Shown here piece by piece: positions 1-6,783 of a stretch of 16,359 nucleotides of DNA (position 1 is its first letter; each line of letters begins with the position of its first letter). The notes beneath the pieces are model-generated. The model did no database searches and had not been told where the DNA came from. It saw nothing but the letters and a program-made list of their open reading frames with translations. The translations under genes were made by a program, and so were the position numbers. The stretch covers positions 1-16,359 of the forward strand of contig CALBVA010000130.1 in the NCBI GenBank assembly GCA_937969125.1, read 5' to 3'. This DNA comes from an uncultured Verrucomicrobiales bacterium (lineage in GTDB: Bacteria > Verrucomicrobiota > Verrucomicrobiia > Verrucomicrobiales > Akkermansiaceae).

Positions 1-45
1 GCGGTGAGATCTTGCCAATCGGGGGATCGCCGTTACCTCTGGGGC

Positions 46-690
46 ATGGTTACTCCAAAGGCAGTGCTCTTTGATTTCGATGGGGTCATTCTGGATACGG
101 AGTGGCCGATTTATGAGACGATCCGAGAGGTTTTTGAGGAGAATGGCCACTCGCTTCCATTGGAGGAGTATGTCCAGTGCATCGGATCGGACTTTGAGAC
201 CTGGTCGCCGGAGAAGCGTCTGGAGGAGCTGACGGGACGGACTTTCGATTGGGATGAAATTGGCAAGAGGCGGAACGTGCGGATTCGGGAGGAGATTGCG
301 AAACTGGATGCGATGCCGGGGATACGGAAGACGCTGGCTCGTTGTCAGGAGCTTGGAATCATCTGCGCAGTGGTCTCGAGTTCGTCGCACAGTTGGGTAG
401 ACGGCTGGCTGGAGAAATTGGGATTGATGACGGAATTCACCGAGGTGGTGGGGCGTGGGGATGCGCCAAAGATCAAGCCGGCCCCGGATCTTTATGAGGA
501 GGCGGTGCGCAGGCTCGGGCTGCCGGCGGTAGATTGTCTGGTGATCGAGGATTCATTGAACGGGATGAAGGCGGCCCACGAAGCGGGATGTCCAGTGGCG
601 GCGGTGCCGAATCGCATTACGGCGTGTATCGATTTCTCCGGGGCGGAGTATCGCTTTCCTTCGATGGTGGAGTTTCTGACTGAGCTGTGA
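46..690 (+). CDS. HAD-superfamily hydrolase (subfamily IA, beta-phosphoglucomutase-like phosphatase)
   Basis: A 214-residue cytosolic hydrolase of the haloacid dehalogenase fold, expected to cleave phosphate from a small phosphorylated metabolite through an aspartyl-phosphate intermediate. Motif I is LFDFDGVILDTE, with nucleophile D10 and acid/base D12. Motif II is VVSSSS at about 109-114, the motif III lysine is in KIKPAPDLY (K144), and motif IV is VIEDSLNG (E168, D169). An alpha-helical cap lies between motifs I and II, and the length is normal for the family. The start at 46 is chosen because motif I normally begins a few residues from the N-terminus; an in-frame GTG at 4 would add 14 residues with no family resemblance. 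A weak GGGG lies just before the ATG. The stop overlaps the start of apbE by one base, so the two are probably translationally coupled. The substrate cannot be read from sequence; sugar phosphates or phosphoglycolate are typical for relatives. Confidence 0.9.
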   Translation: MVTPKAVLFDFDGVILDTEWPIYETIREVFEENGHSLPLEEYVQCIGSDFETWSPEKRLEELTGRTFDWDEIGKRRNVRIREEIAKLDAMPGIRKTLARCQELGIICAVVSSSSHSWVDGWLEKLGLMTEFTEVVGRGDAPKIKPAPDLYEEAVRRLGLPAVDCLVIEDSLNGMKAAHEAGCPVAAVPNRITACIDFSGAEYRFPSMVEFLTEL

Positions 691-1697
691 TGCGATTTTT
701 TCTTCTAGGGATTTTAGGAATCTTTCTGGGCTCTTGTGAGTCCCGTGATGGGGTATCGAAACCCGGAAATGAGGAGGAGAAGGCACCGCTGAGGGTCGAT
801 GTTCAGCGACCGCTGATGGGGACCTTGTTTTCGGTGACGGTGATGGCAAGAGACTATGACAGTGCGGAGGCGGCGATTGAAGAGGCCTTGGACCTGGCAG
901 AGGAATTTGGGGAGCGGGCGACGGACTACGATCCGGAATCGGAGTTAAATCGGCTCACGACGGGGCCGGTAGGACAGCCCGTGGAGCTGAGCTCAAATCT
1001 CTATGAGGTGCTAAAGTTGGCTTGTAAGATTTCAGAGGAAACAGGGGGGATTTATGATCCGACGCTGGGCCCTCTGACTCATCTCTGGCGCGCAATGCGC
1101 AAAGGCGGGGAGCGACCGGATGAGGGTGAAATTGAGGAGGCGAGAATGCGTTGCGGGGTGGAGCACTTGAGGTTCGATGACAAAGCACGAACGGTGACGG
1201 TGCTGAAGGAGGGGATGCAGCTGGACCTAGGAGGAATCGCGAAGGGTTTTGCGGCGGATCTAATCTTCGAGTCACTCCGAGACGCTGGGTTTCCATGTTG
1301 TCTGGTGGCGGCGGCAGGAGATCTGAGAATGGGTGATGCTCCTCCGGGCACGAATGGCTGGTCGATCGGATTACGGACCTTTCGGCTGACGGCGACGAAG
1401 ATTATCGAGCTGGAAAATTGTGCCGTTTCAACATCAGGTGATTTGCATCAACGGGTGACATTGGGTGATGAAATTTTCTCTCACATCATCGATCCCCGGA
1501 CAGGGCTGGGATTGACGCAGCGAAGAGCTGCTTCCGTAGTGATGTCGGAGGCAAAGTTCACCGATCCGCTGGCGACGGCGGCCTGCCTGACGCCGGAGCC
1601 GAGGAACTTGATCAAAGGTCGGGAGGAAGCCTCGATGCGAGTGCTATATGAGGATGCGGAAATGAAGCCGGTGCTGACGGGCATTTTTTCAGAGTAG
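690..1697 (+). CDS. apbE: ApbE-family FAD:protein FMN transferase, lipoprotein
   Basis: A 335-residue ApbE homologue. The family moves FMN from FAD onto a threonine or serine of periplasmic or membrane targets such as NqrB, NqrC or RnfG, using Mg2+. The N-terminus is a lipoprotein signal: a hydrophobic stretch ending in the lipobox LGSC, with C16 as the lipidated residue, so the enzyme should be anchored facing the periplasm. Family motifs follow in order: MGTLFSVTV (about 43-51), GGIYDPTLGPL (119-129), LDLGGIAKGFAAD (178-190), AAAGDLR (207-213), AVSTSGD (245-251), HIIDPRTG (265-272) and FTDPLATAA (290-298), which holds the metal-binding aspartate D292. The start is the ATG in the TGATG overlap with the HAD gene; a GTG one codon earlier is possible. 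No Nqr/Rnf target gene is in the window, so the partner is unknown. Confidence 0.93.
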   Translation: MRFFLLGILGIFLGSCESRDGVSKPGNEEEKAPLRVDVQRPLMGTLFSVTVMARDYDSAEAAIEEALDLAEEFGERATDYDPESELNRLTTGPVGQPVELSSNLYEVLKLACKISEETGGIYDPTLGPLTHLWRAMRKGGERPDEGEIEEARMRCGVEHLRFDDKARTVTVLKEGMQLDLGGIAKGFAADLIFESLRDAGFPCCLVAAAGDLRMGDAPPGTNGWSIGLRTFRLTATKIIELENCAVSTSGDLHQRVTLGDEIFSHIIDPRTGLGLTQRRAASVVMSEAKFTDPLATAACLTPEPRNLIKGREEASMRVLYEDAEMKPVLTGIFSE

Positions 1698-1715
1698 TTC
1701 GCTCACGCTAAAAAT

Positions 1716-1760
1716 CATCATTTCTCTTTTCAAAGCATCACTGGAGTTGCTTTGATGATG
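1716..1760 (+). promoter_or_regulatory. Stem-loop just upstream of pilT1 start
   Basis: CAAAGCA (1731-1737) pairs perfectly with TGCTTTG (1748-1754) around a 10-base loop. The stem can continue after a 9-base one-sided bulge with CATCAT (1716-1721) against ATGATG (1755-1760). The structure ends two bases before the ATG at 1763 and fills most of the 65-base apbE-pilT1 gap. There is no U-tract, so it is not a classic intrinsic terminator. It could act as a translational gate for pilT1 or as a 3' end structure for apbE. The pairing is seen directly; the role is inferred. Confidence 0.4.
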
Positions 1761-1762
1761 CT

Positions 1763-2818
1763 ATGCATTTGAAGGAGTTAGAGGGAGCGATCAGGAAGTG
1801 GCTGGCCGAGGGCGCCACGGACATCTTTCTGAGCGTGGATCAACCCGCCCGGCTCCGAATCAACGGAGAGGTGGTGTCCTTCAGCGATGGTAAGATGAGC
1901 TGGGAAGATCTCGTGATGTTTTGGAGGGCCTGCGGAACGGACCCAGAGCAAGCCTACGAGCGGGATCTCCGGCATCCGATGCAGGAGGGAGGATATCTAA
2001 GGGTCAACCTCTATCGGGCGATGGGTAAAATCTCGGCCGCGATCCGCCCTATCAAGAATCGCATTCCCAGACTGGAGGACCTCGGGGTGCCTTCGAAGAT
2101 GTTGCGGGAATGGAGCAAGCGAGGAGCCGGAATCGTGCTGGTCACAGGGCCGACAGGATCAGGAAAGTCAACCACACTGGCCTCAATACTTAACGATGTG
2201 AATCAACGTGCCAGGAAGCACATCGTGACGATTGAGGATCCCATCGAGTATATCTTTGAGAATGACGCCTCTTACTTCTCCCAGCGCGAGGTGAACTCCG
2301 ATACCCATGACTTCGGGGGAGCGTTACGATCCTCTCTCCGCCAGAATCCGGACATCATTATGATCGGGGAAATCCGTGACGAGGAAAGTGCCCAGATGGC
2401 GCTCCGAGCCGCCGAGACGGGCCACCTTGTCCTCTCTACCCTCCACAGTTCAGGGGTGGTGGAAACGATGGAGCGATTGACGAATCTCTTTCCAACCGGG
2501 AAGCGAAACACCTCCCTTCTCCTGCTCTCGAAGCAACTCATCGGGGTGACTTCGCAGCTTCTCCTTCCAGGAGTCGAGGGCACGCTCCAGCTGGTGAATG
2601 AGTATTTCCAGAATGAGGGCGCGACGCGAATGTGGATCCGCGAAGGCCGCTACCGGGAGATGATCGACTTCCTCCAACGGGGTGGAAACGAAAATACCCG
2701 CGATCAACTCAGCGATTTGGTCCGCGTGCATCAGGAGGGGTTGATCTCAAAAGAGGTGGCCCGCAGCGGCGCGCGAAATCCCTCTGACTTTGATCGCATC
2801 ATCCGCGGAATCCTGTAG
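1763..2818 (+). CDS. pilT: PilT-type type IV pilus retraction ATPase, divergent copy (PilT1)
   Basis: A 351-residue member of the secretion/pilus ATPase superfamily, which works as a cytoplasmic hexamer at the base of type IV pili and powers depolymerisation of the fibre. The Walker A motif GPTGSGKST is at 129-137, the Asp box TIEDPIEY at 156-163, Walker B PDIIMIGEIRD at 196-206, and the His box ETGHLVLSTLHSSG at 218-231. The N-terminal PAS-like region carries the usual DIFLSVDQPARLRINGE (20-36). It is more divergent than its neighbour: the segment that in PilT reads like AIRNLIREGK appears here as ATRMWIREGR (287-296). The C-terminal LLLP element lacks the arginine of PilT2's QRLLP. Only 12 bases separate it from the second copy, so the two are probably co-transcribed. 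There is no Shine-Dalgarno sequence before the ATG. PilU-like or another accessory retraction role is possible. Confidence 0.93.
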   Translation: MHLKELEGAIRKWLAEGATDIFLSVDQPARLRINGEVVSFSDGKMSWEDLVMFWRACGTDPEQAYERDLRHPMQEGGYLRVNLYRAMGKISAAIRPIKNRIPRLEDLGVPSKMLREWSKRGAGIVLVTGPTGSGKSTTLASILNDVNQRARKHIVTIEDPIEYIFENDASYFSQREVNSDTHDFGGALRSSLRQNPDIIMIGEIRDEESAQMALRAAETGHLVLSTLHSSGVVETMERLTNLFPTGKRNTSLLLLSKQLIGVTSQLLLPGVEGTLQLVNEYFQNEGATRMWIREGRYREMIDFLQRGGNENTRDQLSDLVRVHQEGLISKEVARSGARNPSDFDRIIRGIL

Positions 2819-2830
2819 TGTTTTCGAACC

Positions 2831-3925
2831 ATGAGTGACGCACGGGAAATAATCGATTACCTCCGCCTGACCGTGGAGAAGGGTGGCTCCGATCTCCATC
2901 TCACCGTAAACGCTCCACCGGCGACCCGCATCAATGGAACCCTGCAGGCGCTGGAGGACTTCCCACTGGATGCCCGACAGGTCAGGGACCTCATTTACGA
3001 TACCATCAATGAGACCCAGCGCAGCGCCCTCGAGCAAGAGTGGGAGCTGGACTACGCGGTCGAGGCGCGTGACATCGGGCGCTTCCGTGGAAACCTTCAC
3101 TATTGCCGCCAGAATGTGGAAGCTGTCTTTCGCTTCATCCCGGAGGAGATTCCCGATCTCTCGACTCTGGGACACTACCCGATTTTGGAGCAATTGTGCC
3201 ACCTTCAGCGGGGTCTCATTCTCATCACCGGCATCACCGGCTCTGGCAAGACAACGACCCTGGCTGCGATCGTGCAGCGGCTCGCTGAAATCCGCTCGGG
3301 CACCATCATCACGCTGGAGGATCCCATTGAATTCACCTTTGCGCACAATTCCGCCCTCATTAAGCAACGGGAGATCGGCCGTGATACCAAATCCTTCGCC
3401 AATGGTCTTCGCCAATGCCTCCGCCAGGATCCTGATGTGATCGTAGTTGGCGAGTTGCGAGACCGCGAATCCATGCAGATCGCGATGTCCGCCGCCGAGA
3501 CCGGTCATCTGGTCATCAGCACCCTGCACACCGTAGATGCCCCGAAATCGATCGAACGCATCATGGACATGTTCCCGCCGGATCAACAGCGCCAGATCGC
3601 CTCGCAGCTCTCGAATGTCCTCCAGGCTGTTGTTTGCCAACGCCTCCTCCCCCGTGCTGACAACACCGGTCGGGCCCTCGCGACAGAGGTGATGCGCGTG
3701 ACTTCCGGCATCTCAGTCTGTCTCCGCGAGCGAAAGGTCGAGCAGCTCATCGGCCTGATGGAGATCGCCCGTCGCGAAGGCTGCCACAGCATCGATGACT
3801 CACTGGAGACGCTCTTCCAGCACGATTATATCGACACCAATCAGGTCATGAAAAACTGCCGTGACGAACGTCGCTTCTCCCCGGAACGTCTGGCCGAACT
3901 CTCGAAATTCAGTGCGCCGAGTTAG
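2831..3925 (+). CDS. pilT: PilT-type type IV pilus retraction ATPase (PilT2)
   Basis: A 364-residue PilT-family ATPase. The N-terminus has the family pattern GGSDLHLTVNAPPATRINGT (18-37). Walker A GITGSGKTT is at 134-142, the Asp box TLEDPIEF at 161-168, the QREIGRDTKSFANGLR segment at 179-194, Walker B PDVIVVGELRD at 201-211, and the His box ETGHLVISTLHT at 223-234. The C-terminal domain has LQAVVCQRLLPR (264-275), as in typical PilT. It is closer to textbook PilT than the upstream copy. No pilB, pilC or pilin gene is in the window, so the rest of the apparatus must lie elsewhere, as is common. It ends seven bases before the stop of the convergent minus-strand gene. Confidence 0.94.
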   Translation: MSDAREIIDYLRLTVEKGGSDLHLTVNAPPATRINGTLQALEDFPLDARQVRDLIYDTINETQRSALEQEWELDYAVEARDIGRFRGNLHYCRQNVEAVFRFIPEEIPDLSTLGHYPILEQLCHLQRGLILITGITGSGKTTTLAAIVQRLAEIRSGTIITLEDPIEFTFAHNSALIKQREIGRDTKSFANGLRQCLRQDPDVIVVGELRDRESMQIAMSAAETGHLVISTLHTVDAPKSIERIMDMFPPDQQRQIASQLSNVLQAVVCQRLLPRADNTGRALATEVMRVTSGISVCLRERKVEQLIGLMEIARREGCHSIDDSLETLFQHDYIDTNQVMKNCRDERRFSPERLAELSKFSAPS

Positions 3926-3933
3926 CGAATTTC
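3904..3933. terminator. Possible bidirectional hairpin between convergent genes
   Basis: GAAATTC (3904-3910) and GAATTTC (3927-3933) form a perfect 7-bp inverted repeat with a 16-base loop, and the structure spans the pilT2 stop and reaches into the stop codon of the opposing gene. The stem is AT-rich and lacks a clear poly-U run on either side, so termination is plausible only because of its location. Confidence 0.25.
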
Positions 3934-4444
3934 AAGACTGCGCAAATTGCCCCTTTAGCGTCTCCGGAATCGCCACTTCCGGATGCTCGTTCTCCTGATC
4001 CTCCCGCCAGGCGAGATGACGCAGCGGATAATATTCCCCGCTGAGTATGGCATCACGATGGGACCTCAGGAGCCGCTGCTCCCGTTCCTCCAGCTTCACT
4101 TTTGCTCGTGCCATCACTGACTCCCCCATCTCCGGATCCTCCAGTGGACCGTGTGCCAAATCAAGAAGGCGCAGAGAAATATCCAGCTCCCGTGACTGCT
4201 CCTTCAGATACCCTAGATAAAGGGCAGCTGCTTCATGAATCTCGCCCCGCATCGTCAACGCCTCGCCCTTGCTCATCAGCGGAGGGGACTTGTGAAATCT
4301 TTCCGTCGGAAAAAAGGACAGAATGCTTGCCAACTTCCCACTGACCCAGTTCGCAACCGGAACAGCAAAACAGATCGCCACCAGGGCCAGCCCGAGCAGT
4401 GAATAAATCAGAACGGGAGCTTGTTCAGTAGTGGCTATCATCAT
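3932..4444 (-). CDS. Small membrane-anchored hypothetical protein
   Basis: I do not recognise this 170-residue protein. It has one strong transmembrane segment near the N-terminus (about residues 9-30, from PVLIYSLLG to FAVPVANW). A soluble, mostly helical, charged region follows, with a repeat-like stretch around GEALTMRGEIHEAAALYLGY that resembles one tetratricopeptide-type helix pair. The probable topology is a signal-anchor with a large soluble domain. I chose the ATG ending at 4444; a second ATG follows immediately, and an in-frame GTG at 4453 would add three residues. None has a good ribosome-binding site. The gene converges on pilT2 with six bases between the two stops, so a link to pilus function is possible by position only. 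Confidence 0.7.
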   Translation of the reverse strand: MMIATTEQAPVLIYSLLGLALVAICFAVPVANWVSGKLASILSFFPTERFHKSPPLMSKGEALTMRGEIHEAAALYLGYLKEQSRELDISLRLLDLAHGPLEDPEMGESVMARAKVKLEEREQRLLRSHRDAILSGEYYPLRHLAWREDQENEHPEVAIPETLKGQFAQS

Positions 4445-4944
4445 CGGCGACACGGAAGGCTAGCACACCAGTCCAATCGCGCAATCGGTGAGGCAGCCAC
4501 CAAGCTTATTTAGAATCTACCAGGTCCGCCATTATTGATGGACACCGGTCCACTACCGGTGATCTTGAATGCCCAGGCGTGCTGGCAGGGCTTCTTACCA
4601 AGTTGCGTTCTCAATCTCGTGTGCAGTTGCTCAGGCAACGATTTGCTCCCGTTGAAGGTCGAGATTTTGGTCTTTGGTAGAAACTCGGATATAGGCAACA
4701 ATCACAGCTCATTTAGACCACACCATAAACGAGCTTGGGTGTTCATTGGAATATTTAAGTCCTGATTGTTTTTTATTGTGTGAAGTTAGCTAGAATTTGT
4801 GTCCGATCCATCACCTTCAGTGTTCACAAAAACAATTAAAGAGTTTAGCCTTCGAGCGTTAAAGTTATGCCCAATCTAACCAAATACCGAATTTTCACTC
4901 AGCAATTCTTAGGGTTATGGGACTAACTCCGATAGCGACTTCTC
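4445..4944. other. Non-coding stretch with a hairpin and a possible gene remnant
   Basis: About 500 bases without a convincing gene. A perfect hairpin, CACCGGT (4543-4549) / ACCGGTG (4555-4561) with a 5-base loop, is present. The minus strand from 4701 down to 4510 is open (63 codons from a TTG, with a stop codon directly upstream). Its last residues read like a genuine protein C-terminus (ending INNGGPGRF), so this may be the tail of a lost secreted or pilin-like gene. From about 4740 the DNA turns AT-rich; TAGAAT at 4791-4796 is a possible -10 element for the beta-helix gene, but no convincing -35 box sits at the normal distance. Confidence 0.35.
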
Positions 4945-5649
4945 ATGAAAATCATCTCCCTCTTCTACACCCTGCTACTTTCTCTCATTCCTCTCCCGGC
5001 GCAGACGATAGTCACCAATTTAGACGACGAAGACGATGGCCTGACCTCCCTCGCCTCTCCCGCTGACATTTCCTTGCGTGAAGCCATCAACCACTCCGTC
5101 CCAAACACCACCATCACCTTCGATTCCTCCCTCGACGGCGAAACCATCACCCTGACCGAAGGCGAACTTGTCATCGAAAAAAACCTCACCATCGACGCCT
5201 CGTCTCTGCCCAACGGCCTGACCATCGACGGCGGGGGCAACGGTGACTTTGTCAACGACAGCGCTACTAACAACGAGACTCGTTGTTTTTTCATCTATGA
5301 CCGCCTTCCCTTCCCCGACACTTTCCAAACCATCACCCTAAACAATCTCACCATCCAAAATGGCTCCTACGAAGGAGCGAATGCAGGCGCTAACATCTAC
5401 AACCGGGAAAACCTTAGCCTCATCAATTGCCAAATCCTGAACGGACGCGCCTTTGGAGGTAATGGTGACGCCGACGGTGGCGGAATTTATCACCGTGATG
5501 GCACTCTCACTATTACTGACTGCACTATCACAGGAAACCAGATCCAAGGTAATCGAGCCGCTCTGGAGGTGGGATTTACCACGCCTTTGGCGTCCTCACT
5601 CTTACTAGCTGCACCGTCTCCGAGAACCAGGTTCATGGCAGTCTCTTAG
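4945..5649 (+). CDS. N-terminal reading frame of the broken beta-helix gene
   Basis: If the frameshift is real, this is what is translated: 234 residues with the signal peptide, the CSLREA-like motif and the first beta-helix turns. The last 30 or so residues after GNQIQGN (from about 5554) are out-of-frame and show no repeat pattern. The truncated product would lack the anchor-Q-like tail. The detached 3' part could restart only at internal codons such as the ATG at 6078, without a signal peptide. Confidence 0.55.
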   Translation: MKIISLFYTLLLSLIPLPAQTIVTNLDDEDDGLTSLASPADISLREAINHSVPNTTITFDSSLDGETITLTEGELVIEKNLTIDASSLPNGLTIDGGGNGDFVNDSATNNETRCFFIYDRLPFPDTFQTITLNNLTIQNGSYEGANAGANIYNRENLSLINCQILNGRAFGGNGDADGGGIYHRDGTLTITDCTITGNQIQGNRAALEVGFTTPLASSLLLAAPSPRTRFMAVS

Positions 5650-6548
5650 AACCCTCCAGCGGTGGCGGTGGGATTTATAGTCACAACTTTTTCTCAAGCG
5701 AGACCACAACCCTCACCTCCTGCACCATCACGGGCAATGTCGCCATTAACGCTAACGGCGGCGGAGTTTACAACTGGCGCGGAGACACCTTCATTCGACA
5801 TTGCACCATCACCGAGAACACCTCTGCAACTCAAAGAGGAGCTGGAATTTCCAGCTCGGGAGATAGCAGAACTCAAACCCAAATCTCTGACACCATCGTT
5901 CGAGATTCACGGCAAGGTTCCGATTTAGGGCTTATTAGCGGTATCACCAACTCCTTCACCTTCTCCGGGACCAACCTCATCGGCATCACAGACACAGAGA
6001 TCAACAATGCTCCTGCGCCCAACACCGCCCCTCTCCTCCTCGCGCCCCTTGGTGACTATGGAGGGAGCACTCCGACCATGATTCCTCTCCCCGGCTCACC
6101 TGCCCTCGACATGGCAACCGATTCCACCCGCGCCATCGACCAACGCGGGCTCCCCATCGTCGCCACCGCCGATATCGGCGCTACAGAATATCAAGGTCAA
6201 CCCGACCTCCAGCTTGCCATTCCCTTCATTTGGGGGATCGACCACGACGGCGACGGAAACACCTTCGGCGTCGAGTTAGCCCTCGGCACCGACCCCTTCC
6301 TTTCCGACCCAAGCGACCCCGCCAACCTCACCCTCACCTTCGATACCGGTGGACAACCCATCCTCAAATTTGGTTTCAATTCAGCTGCCGTCGGCACCGC
6401 CATCTGGATCCTAGAGAGCAGCCCTGACCTTACCCAAAACAGCTGGACAGAACTCAGCCGCAACAATGATCCAGAAGAGGCTTCATCCATTCCCGGTCCC
6501 ACCGCCCTCCGCCACTTCTACCGTTTCCGCGCAGAACTCGTAGAGTAA
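4945..6548 (+). pseudogene. Secreted right-handed beta-helix protein (CSLREA-like, choice-of-anchor-Q-like) broken by a frameshift
   Basis: With one base restored, 4945-6548 encodes about 534 residues. In order: a signal peptide (MKIISLFYTLLLSLIPLPA, cut before QT), a CSLREA-like entry motif (ADISLREAIN, 40-49), and then several roughly 30-residue beta-helix turns built on GGGIYH...TLTITDCTITGN. The tail has GSPALDMATDS...AIDQRG...ADIGATEY, as in choice-of-anchor-Q proteins. A C-terminal segment with DHDGDGN and LGTDPF looks like a calcium-binding or anchoring module. The phase changes between 5553 and about 5568: the repeat unit GGGIYHAFGVLTLTSCTVSEN continues in the frame one base back, and that frame stays open to the stop at 6546-6548. 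A TAA at 5550-5552 bounds the shift on the left. There is no slippery heptamer, so programmed frameshifting is unlikely. Mutation or a base-calling error are the alternatives. The family is typically surface-exposed, and the ligand is unknown. Confidence 0.8.
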
Positions 6549-6610
6549 AGCTTGTTCTAAAAAGAGACTTCTCCCCAACTATTAGATCGAGCCTTCGGGA
6601 AATTTAGTGC

Positions 6611-6739
6611 GTGATTTTGGGGCTGAGGGCCAGCTTGCCGCAGAAGAATAACGATGCCGCAACCGGAGCACTCATCAGAGCCGATGTCGGTGCTGTCATC
6701 GGCAAGCAATCCGGAAACGAAAAGGACAAGCGCCGCTAA
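6611..6739 (+). pseudogene. Possible glycine-zipper protein remnant
   Basis: A 42-codon stretch from a GTG, with an in-frame TAG just before it. Its second half reads DAATGALIRADVGAVIGKQSGN. The block GAVIGKQSGN and the AATGALI lead-in match the signature of glycine-zipper outer-membrane proteins. The expected glycines in GALIGAGVGA are R and D here, each one G-to-A change away (GGA to AGA, GGT to GAT). There is no signal peptide and the repeat ends at once in EKDKRR, so it looks like a decayed fragment. The opposite strand of the same DNA (6751 down to 6557) instead reads like a signal peptide followed by DECSGCG, but starts only at a CTG. Only one reading can be the original gene. Confidence 0.35.
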
Positions 6740-6783
6740 GATTTTCTTCAGTGCATGCGCTCAGCCGCAGTGAGGAAATCGGA

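Noticed and set aside
1690..2900. dif-like site near the GC-skew change
   Set aside because: No 28-bp XerCD-type sequence with two half-sites was found by eye in this stretch.
2747..3640. Minus-strand open frame of 297 codons
   Set aside because: It is antisense to pilT2, whose Walker and His motifs are unambiguous; the antisense frame has no recognisable domain.
5549..5570. Programmed frameshift in the beta-helix gene
   Set aside because: There is no X XXY YYZ slippery heptamer or homopolymer run in the shift interval.
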